In this document: piece after piece, positions 6,026-8,711 of the stretch
Position numbering within the stretch: position 1 is the stretch's first letter
Layout of the letters: each line of letters begins with the position of its first letter
The notes under the pieces: model-generated
The model's input: the letters and a program-made list of their open reading frames with translations, nothing else
Database searches by the model: none
Told to the model about the DNA's origin: nothing
DNA from: Flavobacteriales bacterium
Lineage (GTDB): Bacteria > Bacteroidota > Bacteroidia > NS11-12g > UBA955
Assembly (NCBI GenBank): GCA_947464515.1
Contig: CANHXF010000058.1
Coordinates: 1 to 8,711, forward strand
Length of the DNA: 8,711 nucleotides
Reading direction: 5' to 3'
Translations under genes and position numbers: made by a program

Positions 6026-7867
6026 ATGAACATGTCACGTTTACGCCATATCTCAATTTACGCAATTACAACCCTTACAGTTCTTGTCGCTCTTTGCACC
6101 ACCAGCAATCCCCTTCAAGCCCAAAAAGCTAAGAAAAATAAAAAAGCACCCAAAATTGAAGCGACTGTAGTTGATGAAAAGATTCAAACACCTCCAGTTG
6201 GGCAGCCCAGCATCAACGGAACCGCCCCGCAAGAAACCATTTTTGGTAGCAATGAAAATATGCAAGTTGTACAAATGTCGAACCCAGGCAATGGACCTAC
6301 CGAAGCACAAGTTCGCAAACAATTAGAATCCGATTTAAAATTTACCCCCTACTATCGCACGGCACCCGTAAAACCCAATGTTTTTGGAAATTATCCAAAG
6401 CTAAAAAATGTACCCGCTTGGGATGGAAGAGAAGCCGGTGTTTACAGCGTTCGTTTCAAATTCAGAACCATCACACCCGCCAAAGCAACACCAAAAATTA
6501 CAAATATTTATGCGGGCGATACAGTTTATCTGGCCGACCATAACATTGGTGGAAAATACTTAAGAGATACCGCCGTAATTGACAAGAATGGAGTCGCCAA
6601 TTTCCATGGCACCAAAAAGTTACAGCGCGGGATGTACCTATTTGTCTTCCCAAAGAAGCGTGATTATTTTGAATTCATCATCGACGATGACCAGGATTTT
6701 CAAATTGATTTTGATACCGCTTGGAGCACCAGAGATTACTATTTAAAGATGACCGCTACCGGCTCTGCGGAGAATGCATCGTTCATCGAATATCAAAAAG
6801 GAAAAGTCGCCGTGATTGAAAGACTCATGGCTATCGACGAAGAAATCCAAAAAGATTCGGCAGGTCCACAAGCATTGCTAGATTCATTAAATACGATCCG
6901 TGACCGCTATTTGAACGACAAAGGAAATTACGACTCTGCCTACGTTTTAAAGAATCCAGGTCACCTTTTATCCAAATTCTTAATTGCGATGATTGGCGTA
7001 CCCTACCCTGAAATCTTGCCCGTTATGGCCGATGGAAAAGCGGATAGCACGTTTGCCTTCCGATGGTATAAGGAACATTATTGGGACCATATCGATTTTG
7101 CAGATGACGGACTTTTGCGGATGCCAGTGAACATCGTAAAGCAACGTTTGGATTTCTATTTTGACAAAATCATTGTTCCCGATGCAGATTCTTGCATCAA
7201 AGAAGCCGAGAAAATCATGGATGCGTGTAAAAACACCATCGAAATGGAAAAGTATGTCATTTGGTACCTTACCAATCGCTTCGAAAGTTCCAACATCATG
7301 GGAATGGATCGCGCTTTTGTAAGAATGGCAATTAGCACCTACTGTCAAGGAAAGAGCTGGTGGGTAGATAGTTCAACCATCAATAAAATGTGTGAAAACG
7401 CCTTCCGCAGAGCCCATACGTTGATCGGCGAAACCGCACCCGAATTAGAACTGAAAGACATCAAAGGAAACTGGGTGAACACAGAAAAAATCCGTGGTCA
7501 ATATGTAATCTTCATTTTCTGGGATCCCACCTGCGGACATTGCAAAGAGGTAATGCCTAAGTTGGCTAAAATTCTGGCCGACAATAAAGACAAAGGATGG
7601 AAAGTTGTTGCCTTAACCAGCGGCGATAAAAAGAAGGAATGGGAGGAGTATTACAATTCTCACCCTGAAACACAGACTTTCACGCATCTGATTCGCGGCG
7701 AAGTGCAAAGCCAGAAATACGCCGACAATCTATACAGCTATTATGTAATTGCCTCCCCAACGATTTTCGTGATGGATGCCAATCGCAAGATTGTGGCTAA
7801 CCGCGTAGACGTGGACAAAATGGTTGATTTCCTTGCCCATCTCGATTCAGAGAAGGAGAAGAAATAA
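6026..7867 (+). CDS. Secreted TlpA/ResA-like thioredoxin-domain protein with DUF4369/DUF5106-like regions
   Basis: A 613-aa envelope protein, probably periplasmic. A signal peptide spans residues 1-32 (hydrophobic core 9-24, cleavage LQA/Q after A32); C24 lacks a lipobox, so a lipoprotein is unlikely. A Lys- and Pro-rich linker follows to about residue 140. Residues about 155-250 (DTVYLADHN, RGMYLFVFPKKRDYFEFIID) look like the DUF4369 domain, and about 305-455 (HYWDHIDFADDGLLRMPV, MGMDRAFV) like DUF5106. The C-terminal domain from about 468 is thioredoxin-like: FWDPTCGHCK places the redox pair at C503 and C506, with a cis-Pro at P578 in ASPTIFVMD. It is expected to exchange disulfides with unknown envelope partners. 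ATG at 6026 is chosen; ATG at 6032 also works, while a TTG 20 codons upstream would spoil the signal peptide. It is divergent from the ATL gene and ends directly against the stop of the next gene. Confidence 0.93.
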   Translation: MNMSRLRHISIYAITTLTVLVALCTTSNPLQAQKAKKNKKAPKIEATVVDEKIQTPPVGQPSINGTAPQETIFGSNENMQVVQMSNPGNGPTEAQVRKQLESDLKFTPYYRTAPVKPNVFGNYPKLKNVPAWDGREAGVYSVRFKFRTITPAKATPKITNIYAGDTVYLADHNIGGKYLRDTAVIDKNGVANFHGTKKLQRGMYLFVFPKKRDYFEFIIDDDQDFQIDFDTAWSTRDYYLKMTATGSAENASFIEYQKGKVAVIERLMAIDEEIQKDSAGPQALLDSLNTIRDRYLNDKGNYDSAYVLKNPGHLLSKFLIAMIGVPYPEILPVMADGKADSTFAFRWYKEHYWDHIDFADDGLLRMPVNIVKQRLDFYFDKIIVPDADSCIKEAEKIMDACKNTIEMEKYVIWYLTNRFESSNIMGMDRAFVRMAISTYCQGKSWWVDSSTINKMCENAFRRAHTLIGETAPELELKDIKGNWVNTEKIRGQYVIFIFWDPTCGHCKEVMPKLAKILADNKDKGWKVVALTSGDKKKEWEEYYNSHPETQTFTHLIRGEVQSQKYADNLYSYYVIASPTIFVMDANRKIVANRVDVDKMVDFLAHLDSEKEKK

Positions 7868-8506
7868 TTACCAAATCCGATCAGCGGGGCGATGAAAAAT
7901 GCGCTTGGCGTCTCTATACATCGTACTTGGAAAGCAGGTAAACCCGATAAAATAAATGGGCCCTGTGAAGTTTTGACCTCCGCGAAAAAGAGCAACCCGC
8001 GATCCTACACCCGCGCTCACACCAAAATATCGAAGAAATCGAACCGACCCATTCACGCCAAATTCGAGGGGCATCATAAATCGTGTTTGTTGAGGCCGGT
8101 TGTCGGAATAGCGCTGAATTCTGTAACCCGCTCCTACTTGACCAAATCCAGTGACGCCAAATCTATGGGTGCGATACAGCTCATACTCGAAAGAACTACT
8201 CAGATAAGAGAACTTATATGAATCATAGTTTTTTCCATTGATCTGCTTGTAATCGGAATAATAATATCCCGTGTAGGCCGACATTTTATCCCAAAGGATT
8301 CCATAGCGATATCCGCTAATTGGGACCGTTTCACCAGAAATCGTAGAAATTTTTGAATCAAACCATAGAGAATACGAGGGTGGTTCATTCAACGACAATC
8401 GAATACTGTCTTTGGGATTCCAAGGAAATGAATCATTTTGCGCATGAGCATCGGCCACCCAAAATATGGATATCAATAAACCCAAGAGACGATAAAATGC
8501 GCGCAT
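7868..8506 (-). CDS. Secreted predicted outer-membrane beta-barrel protein, 212 aa
   Basis: Function unknown. The signal peptide covers residues 1-22: Arg residues at 2 and 6, a hydrophobic core LLGLLISIFWVA, and an AHA/Q cleavage site after A22. The mature chain is rich in Tyr, Phe, Gly and Ser in alternating patterns (for example MSAYTGYYYSDYKQ and GVTGFGQVGAGYRIQRY), typical of a small outer-membrane barrel of about eight strands; no enzymatic motif is seen. The ending is basic and aromatic (FHRPADRIW). ATG at 8506-8504 is chosen over a TTG one codon earlier. The TAA stop (7870-7868) directly abuts the TAA stop of the convergent thioredoxin-domain gene with no base between and no hairpin, so the mRNA ends probably overlap. 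It is divergent from the partial gene at 8601. The barrel call rests on composition and pattern, not on a recognised family. Confidence 0.82.
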   Translation of the reverse strand: MRAFYRLLGLLISIFWVADAHAQNDSFPWNPKDSIRLSLNEPPSYSLWFDSKISTISGETVPISGYRYGILWDKMSAYTGYYYSDYKQINGKNYDSYKFSYLSSSFEYELYRTHRFGVTGFGQVGAGYRIQRYSDNRPQQTRFMMPLEFGVNGSVRFLRYFGVSAGVGSRVALFRGGQNFTGPIYFIGFTCFPSTMYRDAKRIFHRPADRIW

Positions 8507-8512
8507 CAATTA

Positions 8513-8520
8513 CAAAGGTC
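8513..8520 (-). promoter_or_regulatory. Possible GACCTTTG -7 element for the 212-aa barrel gene
   Basis: On the minus strand GACCTTTG differs from TAnnTTTG only at the first base and ends 6 nt before the ATG at 8506. No -33 TTG at standard spacing was seen. Weak candidate, supported mainly by its position. Confidence 0.25.
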
Positions 8521-8588
8521 GCACTTGAATTCTAATCCTTGTCCACAGAAATCCCCGCTGTACTATCGATAATTCGCTGTAAACGATG

Positions 8589-8596
8589 GATATTTG
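8589..8596 (+). promoter_or_regulatory. Possible GATATTTG -7 element for the partial secreted-protein gene
   Basis: GATATTTG matches TAnnTTTG except at the first base and ends 4 nt before the ATG at 8601, the same spacing as at the pseudouridine synthase gene. Weak candidate. Confidence 0.2.
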
Positions 8597-8600
8597 ATGC

Positions 8601-8711
8601 ATGAAGTCGCATTTCTTTGCAATTATGCTGTTGAGCCTTTCCTGCTTAAAAGGCCAGAATTCATCCACAACAATCGAGGCACCCAATGAAACCCTAGTTA
8701 CCAAAGAAGAA
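8601..8711 (+). CDS. Start of a secreted protein of unknown function, 3'-truncated by window edge
   Basis: Thirty-seven codons are visible and the frame is still open at the edge. The N-terminus reads MKSHFFAIMLLSLSCLKGQN, a plausible signal peptide with a basic Lys, a hydrophobic core at residues 5-16 and probable cleavage at LKG/Q. C15 is preceded by Ser-Leu-Ser, a poor lipobox, so a lipoprotein is possible but less likely. The mature part begins with a Ser/Thr- and Glu-rich stretch (SSTTIEAPNETLVTKEE). An in-frame TGA at 8595-8597 lies just upstream, fixing ATG 8601 as the first start. An opposite-strand frame is also open here but has no supporting features. No family can be named from so short a piece. 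Confidence 0.65.
   Translation, partial: MKSHFFAIMLLSLSCLKGQNSSTTIEAPNETLVTKEE

Noticed and set aside
8510..8711. Minus-strand frame open from the right window edge to a stop at 8510
   Set aside because: The opposite strand in the same place encodes a clear signal peptide from an ATG with an in-frame stop just upstream. The minus frame shows no family features, though it cannot be fully excluded from so short a stretch.

Overview
The window looks like ordinary chromosomal DNA of a member of the Bacteroidota. The evidence is a B-type succinate dehydrogenase pair, secreted proteins of Bacteroidota type (a DUF4369/DUF5106-like thioredoxin protein and two small predicted outer-membrane barrels with signal peptides cut just before Gln), start codons without a Shine-Dalgarno sequence, and several TAnnTTTG-like -7 promoter elements just upstream of starts. 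No mobile element, CRISPR array, tRNA, rRNA or prophage gene was seen. The genus cannot be named from this sequence.

Layout. (1) 1-2549, plus strand: the 3' part of sdhA followed 18 nt later by complete sdhB, the catalytic half of complex II; sdhC would be expected upstream, outside the window. (2) 2574-2618: a perfect 21-bp hairpin, probably a two-way terminator. (3) 4836-2645, minus strand: a two-gene operon, a MATE efflux transporter whose stop codon overlaps by one base (TGATG) the start of a predicted outer-membrane barrel gene. (4) 4912-5586, plus strand: a stand-alone RluA-family pseudouridine synthase, divergent from the MATE gene. (5) 5971-5633, minus strand: an alkyltransferase-like protein (MGMT fold) with Ala in place of the methyl-acceptor Cys. 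(6) 6026-7867, plus strand: a secreted 613-residue protein ending in a TlpA/ResA-like thioredoxin domain with a CGHC active site. (7) 8506-7868, minus strand: a second small predicted barrel whose stop codon directly abuts the stop of the thioredoxin gene. (8) 8601 to the window end, plus strand: the start of another secreted protein.

The genes do not form one pathway. They cover respiration (SdhAB), drug or metabolite export (MATE), RNA modification (RluA family), sensing of DNA alkylation (ATL) and envelope redox or surface functions (thioredoxin protein and barrels). Genes are packed tightly, with every intergenic gap under about 100 nt and alternating strands. I did not find a convincing undescribed system. 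The items most worth a second look are the Cys-less alkyltransferase-like protein, the MATE-barrel translational overlap, the near-leaderless start of the pseudouridine synthase gene, and the zero-spacing convergent gene pair.
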